Shown here in pieces: positions 1-7,704 of a DNA stretch of 64,000 nucleotides. Under the pieces are notes generated by a model. That model ran no database searches, was not told the DNA's origin, and worked only from the letters and a program-made list of their open reading frames with translations. The first letter of the stretch is position 1. Every line of letters starts with the position of its first letter. A program made the translations under genes and the position numbers. Source of the stretch: Ilumatobacteraceae bacterium (lineage in GTDB: Bacteria > Actinomycetota > Acidimicrobiia > Acidimicrobiales > Ilumatobacteraceae). The DNA is taken from NCBI GenBank assembly GCA_033344875.1, contig JAWPMO010000001.1:2071595-2135594 (forward strand), given 5' to 3'.

Positions 1-96
1 TACGCGGACCGCGAGACGGTGCTGGACGAACGCGACCTGATCGTGGTGGCCGGGCACCGAGAGCACGTCGAACGGTTCGCCGACCCCGACCGCTGA
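1..96 (+). CDS. C-terminal fragment, possible TrkA-C (RCK-C) type domain
   Basis: An open frame runs from the window edge to a TGA at 94-96 and encodes 31 residues. The gene begins outside the window. The fragment has the pattern of a leading acidic turn, a hydrophobic strand (LIVVAG) and a short helix ending in ERF. This is how many RCK-C/TrkA-C ligand-binding domains of potassium transporters or antiporters end. The fragment is too short to prove the family. It converges with the VWA gene three bases away. Confidence 0.4.
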   Translation, partial: YADRETVLDERDLIVVAGHREHVERFADPDR

Positions 97-99
97 CGT

Positions 100-1248
100 T
101 CAGCCGTCGAGCGCGTCGGCGAGCACGGCCGGGAACTCGTCGGGAGTGCACGCCATGACCGTGGCGCCGAGTTGCACGAGGTCGTCGGCCGCCTGTCGGT
201 CGTGCACCGGTGCCCCCTCGTCGCTGAGCGCGAGCAGACACAGCACGGTCACACCCGAACGGGTCAGCTGCGCCACACGGGTCCGCATCAGCTCGGCGTT
301 GCCGCCCTCGAACAGATCACTGATCAGGACGAGCACCGTGTCGGTCGGCCGGGTGATCAGTTGGCGGCAGTAGCCGAGCGCCTCCGCGATGTCGGTGCCA
401 CCGCCGAGTTGGACCCCGAACAGCACGTCGACCGGATCGTGCAGCACCGGCGTGAGGTCGGTGATCGCCGTGTCGAACGCGACCAGTCGCGTCTGCAGCG
501 ACGGGAGTTGCGCCAGCACGGCGCCGAACAGCGATGCGTACACGACGCTGTCGGCCATCGAGCCGGACTGGTCGACGGCGATCACGACCTCCTTGGCGAG
601 GCTGCGTTGACGACGACCGAACCCGATCAGCCGTTCGGGGATCACCGTGCCGTACCGCGGTTGGAAGTGGCGCAGGTTGGCGTGGATGGTCCGCAGCCAG
701 TCGACGTCGCCGGGGCGGGGCCGGCGTGACCGGTTGGCCCGCGCCAACGCTCCCTGCACGGCGGTGCGGGTGCGGTCGGTCAGGCGGGCTTCGAGATCGG
801 CCAACACCCGGGCGACGACCATCCGAGCGGTCGCGCGGGTCTCGTCGGGCAGCAGGTGGTTCAGCTCGACCAGCAGCGTCACCAGGTGGATGTCGGGCTC
901 GATCGACTCGAGCAGTTCGGGCTCGAGCAGGAGTTGGCGGAGGTCGAGCCGTTCGATCGCGTCGCGCTGCATCACCTGCACGACCGGCTTCGGGAAGTAG
1001 GTGCGGATGTCGCCGAGCCATCGGGCCACACGCGGCGCGCTGCGGCCGAGTCCGCCCGAACGACCGGCGCCGCGGCCACCCGACCGCCGTCGACCATCGT
1101 GGTCGTAGACGGCGGCCATCGCCGCGTCGACACGGAGGTCGTCGCCGCCGAGTTCGCCGCCGGTGCCGTCGGCCTCTCCCCCACCGAGCACGAGCCGCCA
1201 CCTGCGCAACCGTTCGGTCTCGGAGACCCGGGCGAGGTCGCCGGTCAC
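100..1248 (-). CDS. VWA domain protein (CoxE/MoxR-associated type)
   Basis: 382 residues. The C-terminal half is a von Willebrand A domain with a complete metal-ion site: DQSGS at 226-230, the threonine of GGGTD at 285 and an aspartate at 311 (ISDLFEGG). A preceding segment with the pattern DVDWLRTIHANLRHF (about 181-195) and a PER motif is typical of VWA proteins that partner MoxR ATPases. The GTG start overlaps the stop of the DUF5682 gene by four bases (GTGA), so the two are probably translationally coupled. No signal peptide is visible, so it should be cytoplasmic. In known MoxR-VWA pairs the VWA protein acts as adaptor or substrate recogniser for the ATPase. That role here is inferred from context. 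Confidence 0.88.
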   Translation of the reverse strand: MTGDLARVSETERLRRWRLVLGGGEADGTGGELGGDDLRVDAAMAAVYDHDGRRRSGGRGAGRSGGLGRSAPRVARWLGDIRTYFPKPVVQVMQRDAIERLDLRQLLLEPELLESIEPDIHLVTLLVELNHLLPDETRATARMVVARVLADLEARLTDRTRTAVQGALARANRSRRPRPGDVDWLRTIHANLRHFQPRYGTVIPERLIGFGRRQRSLAKEVVIAVDQSGSMADSVVYASLFGAVLAQLPSLQTRLVAFDTAITDLTPVLHDPVDVLFGVQLGGGTDIAEALGYCRQLITRPTDTVLVLISDLFEGGNAELMRTRVAQLTRSGVTVLCLLALSDEGAPVHDRQAADDLVQLGATVMACTPDEFPAVLADALDG

Positions 1249-3446
1249 GACGCCTCCACCGGGAGGCCCAGCAGGTGGCGAACGGTGACGAGGGCTGCAG
1301 CGGCCCGAGCGTCGTCATGGCCGGGGCCGAACCCGACGAGCACCTCACGTTCTTCACCGGCGACCAGGCGCCCGAGCTGCCGACGCTCAGCCGACTCGAA
1401 CGCGCCGAACGTGCGCCGCAGCAGTGGGACGGTCTCGTCGAACGCGTCGGGGTCGAGCGACGAGAGCCACCGGTCGACGACCGAACGGAGTTCGGCGTCG
1501 TGCACGAGCACGGTGCCGCTGCCGGCGAGGAACCCCTCGACGAAGGCTGCGCCGACGGCGGGCGCGGTGCCGTACGACAGTGCTCGCCCCAGGCGCAGCT
1601 CGACCTGGCGGGCCGACCAGTGGCCGGTGTCATGGAGGATGCGCGTCGCCCGCCCGTGGACACGACCGTGACCGCGGCCGTGACCACGCTCCTCACTCAG
1701 TTGCTCGAGGACCTGCGGGAACGCCCGGTGACGGGCCGGGTGATCGACCAATGCCAGCGCCTGGTGGACTCCGCTGAGCCGCTCGACCATCAGCGCGGCT
1801 GCGTCGTCGTCGAGCGAAGCGCACGCGGGGACCACGCCGGCCAGGACGCGCACGACCAGCCCGTCGAAGACCGACGCGACCGCCTCGGCGTCGGTCGCTC
1901 GGACGTCGCCGTACCGACGCGCCTCGGCGAGCGGGCCGAGGGCCGCCATCAGCTGCGCGGTGTCGGGATCGTCGGCAGCACGGGTCGCCAACACGCCGAC
2001 GATCGGGTCGACGGCGTCGGGCAGTGCGGCGAGCAGCGCCTGGTCGAGCACGGTCGCGATCTCGACGAGGCCGGCAGCATCGTGGGCCCGCTCGACCAGG
2101 CGAGTCGTCGCCGCCTGCTCGACGGTGGTGCCGTAGGCGGCGTATTCGATGACACGGATCGACCACTCGGGCCGCCACGCCACCCGCCACGTCTCACGGA
2201 ACGTACCGCTGCTGCCGCGCCCGTCTTCGAGCGTGCCCCACGGGACCCCGATCGCGGCGAGTTGGTGGAGCAGGTGCGAGCGCCGGAGACCGTTCGGTGT
2301 GCGGAGATCGAGTTCGACCGTGTGCTCGTCGGGTTCGGGCTTCAGGCGTGCCGACCGTTGCCGGGCGGCCAGGTCGCGTGCGAGGGGCACCTGGGGAGCG
2401 TCGTCGGGCACCGACCCGATCGCGCTCCCGACCACCAGCCGTCGTCGCACGAGCGGCAGCCCGCCCATCACGGCGTCGGCGGCGTCGAGCACCTCGGACA
2501 ACCCGGGGCGCGGCCGGCCGCGGATCGTCGCCAGCGTGTCGGCCATGCGGGTCGCGGCGATCAGGTGATCGGGTGACGCCGACATGTCGGCGGCGCGGAG
2601 CACGCGCGCCGCGTCGACGAAGAAGCGAGCGACACCGTCGGACCCCGGATGTCGGAACACGTGGTCGTACCACCCGGGGCTCGCCACACCGGCGCCGTAC
2701 CCCGTCGCCGTCGCGAGCCGCTCGTGCGTCCAGGGCACCCAGCTGACCGCCACCTTGACCTTGGGCAATCCGCGCAACGTGGCTGCGTCGGTGGTGGCGG
2801 TGGGCGCACCGGACGCACCGGGGTCGAGCACCGGCACGTGCCAGGCCCCGCACACGACGACGATCGTGTCATGGCCGTCCTTGCGAGCGGCTCGGATGCG
2901 CTTGCGCATGTGGGCCTCGCGTCGCAGCTCGGAGGTCGACGGGACGGTGCCGGACCGGACCGCCGCCATCGCCTCGGCCACCGCCTCGAACGCGACCAGA
3001 CCGTCGCCGCGGTGCTCGATCACGTCGTCCCACCATCGCTCGGCGTCGGGTTCGCCGGCCGCCGCCGCCAGCGCTCCGAGCGGGTCGACCGGCGCACCGC
3101 CGGCGAGCAGCGCCTCGTCGTCGGAGGTCTGCGCCAGGCTGTTGGCCAGCGGCAGGTCGATCGCCTCGACGGGAACGTCCCGCTCGTTCGCCCATGCGAT
3201 CGCCTGCCACTCGGGACTGAACGACGCCAGCGGGGCGAAGACGGCCCGACGCGGCGTGTCGACGACGTGCCCGAGCAACGCCACCGGCGGCTCGAGGCCC
3301 GGGTCGCCGACCCACCGGAACGCCGACGTCGTCTCGAACGGCGACTCGACCAGCACGATCGACGGCCGGAGTTCGTCGAGCGCTCGGATCACCGAACGCG
3401 CCGAACCCGGGCCGTGGTGTCGGATCCCGAGCAGGTGGAGGCCCAT
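1245..3446 (-). CDS. DUF5682 family protein
   Basis: 733 residues beginning MGLHLLGIRHHGPGS, the hallmark N-terminus of DUF5682. No biochemical function is established. Visible conserved polar positions are H10/H11, E34 in a VES motif, H179 in REAHM and H203 in GAWHVP. This spacing recalls the ChaN/TraB/erythromycin-esterase type of fold, so a hydrolase-like active site in the first 210 residues is possible (inference). The rest is alpha-helical, Ala/Leu/Arg-rich and without a recognisable domain. It lies 11 bases downstream of the AAA ATPase gene and overlaps the VWA gene by four bases. The three-gene order AAA, DUF5682, VWA is a recurrent arrangement and argues for one complex. Confidence 0.85.
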   Translation of the reverse strand: MGLHLLGIRHHGPGSARSVIRALDELRPSIVLVESPFETTSAFRWVGDPGLEPPVALLGHVVDTPRRAVFAPLASFSPEWQAIAWANERDVPVEAIDLPLANSLAQTSDDEALLAGGAPVDPLGALAAAAGEPDAERWWDDVIEHRGDGLVAFEAVAEAMAAVRSGTVPSTSELRREAHMRKRIRAARKDGHDTIVVVCGAWHVPVLDPGASGAPTATTDAATLRGLPKVKVAVSWVPWTHERLATATGYGAGVASPGWYDHVFRHPGSDGVARFFVDAARVLRAADMSASPDHLIAATRMADTLATIRGRPRPGLSEVLDAADAVMGGLPLVRRRLVVGSAIGSVPDDAPQVPLARDLAARQRSARLKPEPDEHTVELDLRTPNGLRRSHLLHQLAAIGVPWGTLEDGRGSSGTFRETWRVAWRPEWSIRVIEYAAYGTTVEQAATTRLVERAHDAAGLVEIATVLDQALLAALPDAVDPIVGVLATRAADDPDTAQLMAALGPLAEARRYGDVRATDAEAVASVFDGLVVRVLAGVVPACASLDDDAAALMVERLSGVHQALALVDHPARHRAFPQVLEQLSEERGHGRGHGRVHGRATRILHDTGHWSARQVELRLGRALSYGTAPAVGAAFVEGFLAGSGTVLVHDAELRSVVDRWLSSLDPDAFDETVPLLRRTFGAFESAERRQLGRLVAGEEREVLVGFGPGHDDARAAAALVTVRHLLGLPVEAS

Positions 3447-3457
3447 CGTCGGCGCCG

Positions 3458-4546
3458 TCAGTCGAGCGCGCGGCAGGCGTCGTAGAAGTCGCCCCAGCCG
3501 TCGCGGTCGGCGACGACCGCCTCGAGGTATTCGCGCCAGGCGATGCCGTCGTGGACCGGGTCGCGCACGACCGTGCCCACGACACCGGCCGCGACGTCGT
3601 CGGCCGAGAGCTCGCCGTCGCCGAAGTGCGCAGCGAGCGAGAGACCGTTGGTGACGACCGAGATCGCCTCGGCGGTGGAGAGGGTGCCGCTGGGCACCTT
3701 GAGGCTGGTGCCGCCGTCACCGGTGACACCTGCTCGCAACTCGCGGAACACGGTGACGACGCGCCGGATCTCGTCGGCGGCCGGTGTGAGCGGTGGCAAC
3801 GACAGCGCGGCGCCCAGCTCGTTGACACGTTGCGACACGATCGCGATCTCTTCGTCGGCCGTCTCGGGCAACGGCAGGACCACGGTGTTGAACCGTCGAC
3901 GCAGGGCCGACGACAGATCGTTGACGCCGCGATCGCGGTCGTTGGCGGTGGCGATCACGTTGAAGCCCCGCGTGGCGGCGATCTCGGAGTTGAGCTCGGG
4001 GACCGGCATCGACTTCTCGGACAGGGCGGTCACCAGCGCGTCCTGCACGTCGGACGGCATCCGGGTGAGTTCTTCGACGCGGGCGATCGACCCGAGCTGC
4101 ATCGCCCGGTAGATCGGACTGGGCACGAGCGCCGCCTCCGACGGGCCCTCGGCCAGGAGCCGCGCATAGTTCCAGCCGTACCGGAGGGTCTCCTCGGTGG
4201 TGCCGGCCGTTCCCTGGACCAGCAGCGTCGAGTCGCCGCTGATCGCCGCCGCCAGGTGCTCGCTCACCCAGGTCTTGGCCGTGCCGGGCACACCGAGCAG
4301 GAGCAGCGCACGGTCGGTGGCGAGCGTGGCCACCGCGATCTCCATCAGGCGCCGCCGACCGACGTACTTGGGCACGATCACCGTCCCGTCGGCCAGTTCG
4401 CCGCCGACGAGGTAGGTGACGACCGCCCAGGGTGAGAGCCGCCAGTTGGGGGGCCGCTCCCGGTCGTCGGCCGCGTCGAGCGCCGCCAACTCGGCGGCGT
4501 ACTGTTCCTCGGCGTGCGGCCGGAGGATCTGGTCGGTGTCAGCCAT
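3458..4546 (-). CDS. MoxR-type AAA+ ATPase
   Basis: 362 residues from the ATG at 4546. An upstream in-frame ATG at 4615 would run into the divergent gene and is rejected. Walker A is GVPGTAKT at 85-92, sensor 1 is IATAND near 198-203 and an arginine finger lies in ALRRRF at 214-219. The Walker B region reads IARVEELTR (154-162): the usual Asp-Glu pair is Glu-Glu and an arginine sits in the normally hydrophobic strand. MoxR ATPases act as chaperone-like remodellers with VWA partners, here encoded two genes downstream. It is the first gene of its operon and has a leaderless-type promoter. Confidence 0.87.
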   Translation of the reverse strand: MADTDQILRPHAEEQYAAELAALDAADDRERPPNWRLSPWAVVTYLVGGELADGTVIVPKYVGRRRLMEIAVATLATDRALLLLGVPGTAKTWVSEHLAAAISGDSTLLVQGTAGTTEETLRYGWNYARLLAEGPSEAALVPSPIYRAMQLGSIARVEELTRMPSDVQDALVTALSEKSMPVPELNSEIAATRGFNVIATANDRDRGVNDLSSALRRRFNTVVLPLPETADEEIAIVSQRVNELGAALSLPPLTPAADEIRRVVTVFRELRAGVTGDGGTSLKVPSGTLSTAEAISVVTNGLSLAAHFGDGELSADDVAAGVVGTVVRDPVHDGIAWREYLEAVVADRDGWGDFYDACRALD

Positions 4547-4554
4547 CGGCCCCG

Positions 4555-4560
4555 ACGTTA
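4555..4560 (-). promoter_or_regulatory. -10 hexamer TAACGT of the AAA/DUF5682/VWA operon
   Basis: TAACGT on the minus strand ends eight bases before the ATG at 4546, with no ribosome binding site in between. This supports the shorter start. Confidence 0.5.
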
Positions 4561-4605
4561 GCGACGGGGTGTCACGCATCGGGTCGGGCACGCGAGACTT
4601 GCGCC

Positions 4606-4983
4606 ATGACGACACCGGCGCATCGGTCCTGCGAGTCGGTCGAGGAGTTCGCGCTGTCGCTCCCCGAGGCCTGGCCCGACACCCCGTGGGGCGACCGGGT
4701 GGTCAAGGTCGGCAAGAAGATCTTCCTGTTCGTCAGCGGTCCCGACGCCGAGCGTCCCGTCGTGACCGTCAAGTTGCCCGAGTCGAGAGATCACGCCCTG
4801 TCGTACCCCGAGGCCTTCCCCACGCGCTACGGGCTCGGCAAGCACGGTTGGGTCACGATCTTCGTCGACGCCGTCCCGGAGGAGGAGCACGAGGTGCTCA
4901 TCGACTTCACCGAGGAGAGCTACCGGGCGGTCGCGACCAAGACGCTCGTGAAACGCCTCGACGCCGAACTCGCCGACGACTGA
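4606..4983 (+). CDS. MmcQ/YjbR family protein
   Basis: 125 residues starting at the ATG at 4606. The MmcQ/YjbR (CyaY-like, double-wing) fold is indicated by the order LPEAWPDTPWGD, KIFLFV, VTVKLP, RYGLGKHGWVTI and the C-terminal helix with ESYRAVATKTLVKRL. Family members are small cytosolic proteins, some annotated as DNA-binding, without a settled role. The gene stands alone, divergent from the AAA operon with 59 bases between the starts. The longer frame from 4432 would overlap the AAA coding region and has no support. Confidence 0.85.
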   Translation: MTTPAHRSCESVEEFALSLPEAWPDTPWGDRVVKVGKKIFLFVSGPDAERPVVTVKLPESRDHALSYPEAFPTRYGLGKHGWVTIFVDAVPEEEHEVLIDFTEESYRAVATKTLVKRLDAELADD

Positions 4984-5036
4984 CGACGGACGGCCGACGG
5001 AGGGCCGACTGACGGCCGACGGCCGACTGACGACTG
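4981..5036 (+). repeat. Short interleaved repeats of GACGGCCGAC/GACTGAC type
   Basis: Right after the YjbR stop, about 55 bases are built from partially overlapping copies of GGCCGAC, GACGGCCGAC and CTGACGAC. It looks like slippage-derived sequence. I see no coding role and no clean hairpin. Confidence 0.5.
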
Positions 5037-5105
5037 ACCCAGCGGTCGAGGCCCACCGAGGCGAGCAACCGACAAACCTCCGGCGATCCGTCGGCGCTGC
5101 CGACC

Positions 5106-5111
5106 TACCGT
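5106..5111 (+). promoter_or_regulatory. -10 hexamer TACCGT of the GNAT gene
   Basis: TACCGT is followed by six bases and then the ATG at 5118. Confidence 0.5.
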
Positions 5112-5117
5112 TGGCGG

Positions 5118-6137
5118 ATGCACCTCGCCGACCGCATGCACCTGCCGGAGGGATACCGGGCCCGGCCGTACCGCGGACCCGCCGACCACGGCGACATGAC
5201 CGGCGTCCTCGTCGCGTACCGCGAACATCTCGGTGACCCCGAGTACCCGACCGTGGAACAGCTCGACGCGTCGTATGCCCATCTGATCGACTGCGACCCG
5301 AACCTCGACATCGTCGTGATCGAACACGCCGGCACCATCGTCGGGTACGTCCGTGTGAGCCGCACCGAGGACGAGGACGGCACGACCAACTGCATCCTGT
5401 TCGCTCCCATCCGACCCGACCATCTCGACCGCCGACTGTTCGACGTCGTCGCCGACGCGCAGGAAGCCCACATGCTCACGTGGCTCGCGTCCGGCACACC
5501 GGCCCGGTTCCGAGCGTTCGCGGCCCATCCGGGTCCCGGTCGTGCGCCGACAGATGAGGCCGAGTGGCTCGAGGCTCGCGGCTTCACGGCGGTCGAGTGG
5601 GGTGCGTCGCTGGTACGACCCCACCTCGACGAGATCCCCGATCTGGCGTTACCGAACGGCGTCGTCACCCGCCCGGTCCGGCCCGACGAGCGGCGAGCGA
5701 TCTGGGAGGCCCACCTGGAGGCATTCCGCGGCGAATGGGACTTCGAGGAACCGACGCCCGAGATGGTGGACGCCGAGCTGGCCGAGCCGTACATCGACCA
5801 CACCCTCTGGAAGGTCGCCTGGGTCGACGAGCCGGACGGTGAGGTCGTCGGTCAGGTGAAGTCGTTCATCAACACCGAGGAGAACGAGCAGCGGGGATAC
5901 CGGCGCGGGTACACCGAACAGATCTCGACGCACCCGGCCTGGCGGAACCGTGGCATCGCCGGGGCGCTGCTGGCGATGAGTCTTCGTGAGCTCCGCGACC
6001 GCGGCATGACCGAGGCGGCGCTCGGCGTCGACACCAACAACCCGGGCGGCGCGTTCCAGCTCTACACGAGGCTCGGGTTCGAACTCCGCGCCTACGAGGC
6101 CGTGTATTCGAAGGACGTCGTGCCGAGCGAGGTGTGA
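5118..6137 (+). CDS. Tandem GNAT-domain N-acetyltransferase
   Basis: 339 residues with two GNAT-like halves. The C-terminal half carries a canonical acetyl-CoA motif A (HPAWRNRGIAGALL, with RNRG at 276-279) and motif B (NNPGGAFQLYTRLGF). The N-terminal half lacks an equally good acetyl-CoA loop. This is the two-domain architecture of mycothiol synthase-like and other actinobacterial GNATs, but I see nothing that fixes the substrate. A second in-frame ATG occurs six codons in (MHLADRMHL). The leaderless-type promoter points to the first. The stop codon lies inside a 17-base tandem duplication. Confidence 0.85.
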   Translation: MHLADRMHLPEGYRARPYRGPADHGDMTGVLVAYREHLGDPEYPTVEQLDASYAHLIDCDPNLDIVVIEHAGTIVGYVRVSRTEDEDGTTNCILFAPIRPDHLDRRLFDVVADAQEAHMLTWLASGTPARFRAFAAHPGPGRAPTDEAEWLEARGFTAVEWGASLVRPHLDEIPDLALPNGVVTRPVRPDERRAIWEAHLEAFRGEWDFEEPTPEMVDAELAEPYIDHTLWKVAWVDEPDGEVVGQVKSFINTEENEQRGYRRGYTEQISTHPAWRNRGIAGALLAMSLRELRDRGMTEAALGVDTNNPGGAFQLYTRLGFELRAYEAVYSKDVVPSEV

Positions 6138-6157
6138 TGTCGAGCGAGGTGTGATGT
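6124..6157 (+). repeat. Exact 17-base tandem duplication spanning a stop codon
   Basis: The unit CGAGCGAGGTGTGATGT occurs at 6124-6140 and again at 6141-6157 without a mismatch. The first copy encodes the last residues and the TGA (6135-6137) of the GNAT gene. The second fills most of the short gap to the converging DsrE-like gene. Confidence 0.95.
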
Positions 6158-6161
6158 CGGG

Positions 6162-6772
6162 TCAGACGAAGACGATCTGAGCGCCTTCCGACAGCTCCAT
6201 GAACTCGCTGACGTTGATCACATCGAGCACCTCGTCGAACAGATCATCCTGCTCGAGACCCATCATGTCGACCGACATCTGACACGCCCAGAGTTGGGCG
6301 CCCATGTCGACGAGCATCTGGAGGAACTCGGGAACTTCCGGCACATCGAGGTCGGCGATCTGCTTCTTCAACATCTTGGTCGCGAAGCCGGCCTCCCCGG
6401 CAGGCCGGCGAGGCCCTGGGGCATGTGCTTGTCCGACAGCTTGCCCATGCCGGGGGGCATGTGCATCGCCGCGTTGCCGAGCGGCGTGAACTTCAGGTCG
6501 CCCATCGTCTTCTTGTTGATCATGTCGAGGCCCCAGAAGGTGAAGAAGATGTGGGTCTCGATCCCCTCCCCGAGCGCACCGTTGGCCATGATCAGCGCCG
6601 GGTACGCCATGTCGAGGTTGCCCTTCGAGCAGACGAAGCAGATCTTGCGATCGCTGTCGCCGTCGCCGAAGTCCGGCACCTTGGGCACGTCGTCGGGAAC
6701 GGTGTCGGGGTTGTTGGTGGCGGTCTGGGTGGTGGTGGTCTCGGTGGTGGTGGTCTCGGTGGTGGTCATCAT
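6162..6772 (-). CDS. DsrE/DsrF-like (DrsE_2) sulfur-relay protein with an apparent frameshift
   Basis: Two frames together give one DsrE_2-type protein of about 203 residues. The first frame (from the ATG at 6772, or the next ATG at 6769) encodes a Thr-rich leader, then KICFVCSKGNLDMAYPALIMAN and the FFTFWGLDM segment, and runs out of homologous sequence after GLAGLPG (residue 126). The second frame supplies GFATKMLKKQIADLD and the conserved cysteine motif LWACQMSVDMMG. They join if one G is restored or re-read in the GGGG run at 6395-6398. Without it, translation stops 21 bases further on. A GGAG ribosome binding site precedes the start. It is the last gene of the sulfide operon. The frameshift could be a sequencing error, a broken gene or programmed slippage. 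Confidence 0.75.
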
Positions 6773-6796
6773 GCGACTCCTTCGGTCGTGGCGTCC

Positions 6797-7114
6797 TCAG
6801 ACGCAACCCTTCGGCTTGGGCAGCCCGGCGATGTAGGCCATCTTCTTGGCGGGCTTCTTCGGGAACAGGACGAACAGCTGCTTGGTGGGGATGCCGCCGA
6901 CCTTCGTCACCCGCCGGATGGTCGCCGTCTCACCCTGCTCGGCGAAGTCGCTGCGCAGGAATCGGACGGCCGCCCAGTGATCGTCGGTCAGCTCGTCGAT
7001 GCCGATCATCGAGGCGAGCTCGCGCCCGATGTCCTCGTTCCACTCGTCGTACTCGGTCATGAAGCCTTCGTCGTTGACGCTGACCGTCTGACCGGCGATG
7101 GTTGCCGTGCTCAT
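6797..7114 (-). CDS. DsrC/TusE-like sulfur carrier protein
   Basis: 105 residues ending LPKPKGCV, the invariant DsrC/TusE C-terminus with the persulfide-carrying cysteine as penultimate residue (C104). At the position of the second DsrC cysteine, eleven residues upstream, this protein has alanine (MAYIAG). It should therefore carry sulfur as a persulfide but not form the DsrC trisulfide (family knowledge applied to the visible sequence). The ATG at 7114 overlaps the DUF1641 stop by four bases. The longer frame to 7282 lies inside the DUF1641 gene. It probably hands sulfane sulfur between SQR and the DsrE-like protein. Confidence 0.85.
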   Translation of the reverse strand: MSTATIAGQTVSVNDEGFMTEYDEWNEDIGRELASMIGIDELTDDHWAAVRFLRSDFAEQGETATIRRVTKVGGIPTKQLFVLFPKKPAKKMAYIAGLPKPKGCV

Positions 7115-7704
7115 GTCACGTCTCCTTTCACATCGTCGCCGGGTCTCGGCGTGGTCGTTGGGGTTCCGGGCCGCCGATCGGCGTGTGGGCCGGTCTCGAC
7201 GGCGACGGATCGCAGCGTGTGGAGGGCTCTGGCCATGCCGCGGCGGACATCGGGGTCGCGCAGTTGCCGGCCGAGCGCCCACAGACTCGGCGGCTCCTCC
7301 GTCTCCCAGCCGACCGCCTCCTGTTCGGCGTGGACCGCCTCGACCATGCGCGACACGAACGCGAGCATCTCGGGTCGTGTGACCTCGCGCAGCGCTTCGA
7401 GCATCGCCACGACGTTGTCGCCGAGTTGCTCGACGTCGTGTTCGTCGAAGTTCGTGACCACCCGGTCGGCGACACCGACCGCTGCGCCGGCGAATCCGAA
7501 GTAGCCCTTGCGGTCAGCCACGTCGAGACCGTCGACCACACGGGCCATGACGTCCGGCCCGAGCTCGGTGAGGTCGGCCACGAGGTCGGAGACCATGCGC
7601 AGGTTGGTCAGGCCCGACAGTTGATCGGTGAGGTGATCGATCTTGGCCTCGAGCACGTCGAGGCGCTCGGCGGGGATGTCGACACGGGTGTCGGTCGCGC
7701 TCAT
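7111..7704 (-). CDS. DUF1641 domain protein
   Basis: 197 residues. A predicted N-terminal coiled coil (LDVLEAKIDHLTDQLSGL, about 15-32) leads into the DUF1641 core with GPDVMARVVDGLDVADRKG and a glycine/alanine-rich hydrophobic turn (YFGFAGAAVGVADRV). DUF1641 proteins commonly sit beside pyridine nucleotide-disulfide oxidoreductases, including SQR and formate dehydrogenase modules. A membrane or quinone-linked scaffold role is suspected but unproven. The gene overlaps both neighbours with ATGA junctions, so it should be made in fixed ratio with SQR. Confidence 0.85.
   Translation of the reverse strand: MSATDTRVDIPAERLDVLEAKIDHLTDQLSGLTNLRMVSDLVADLTELGPDVMARVVDGLDVADRKGYFGFAGAAVGVADRVVTNFDEHDVEQLGDNVVAMLEALREVTRPEMLAFVSRMVEAVHAEQEAVGWETEEPPSLWALGRQLRDPDVRRGMARALHTLRSVAVETGPHADRRPGTPTTTPRPGDDVKGDVT

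Noticed and set aside
534-2576. A 680-codon plus-strand frame over the VWA/DUF5682 genes, and similar giant frames at 7824-10709, 45385-47616, 49762-52026 and 56665-59031
   Set aside because: All lie antisense to well-supported genes. In DNA with more than two-thirds GC, stop codons are rare in the frames opposite real genes. The translations are Arg/Gly/Pro/Ala-rich or charge-patterned with no motif.
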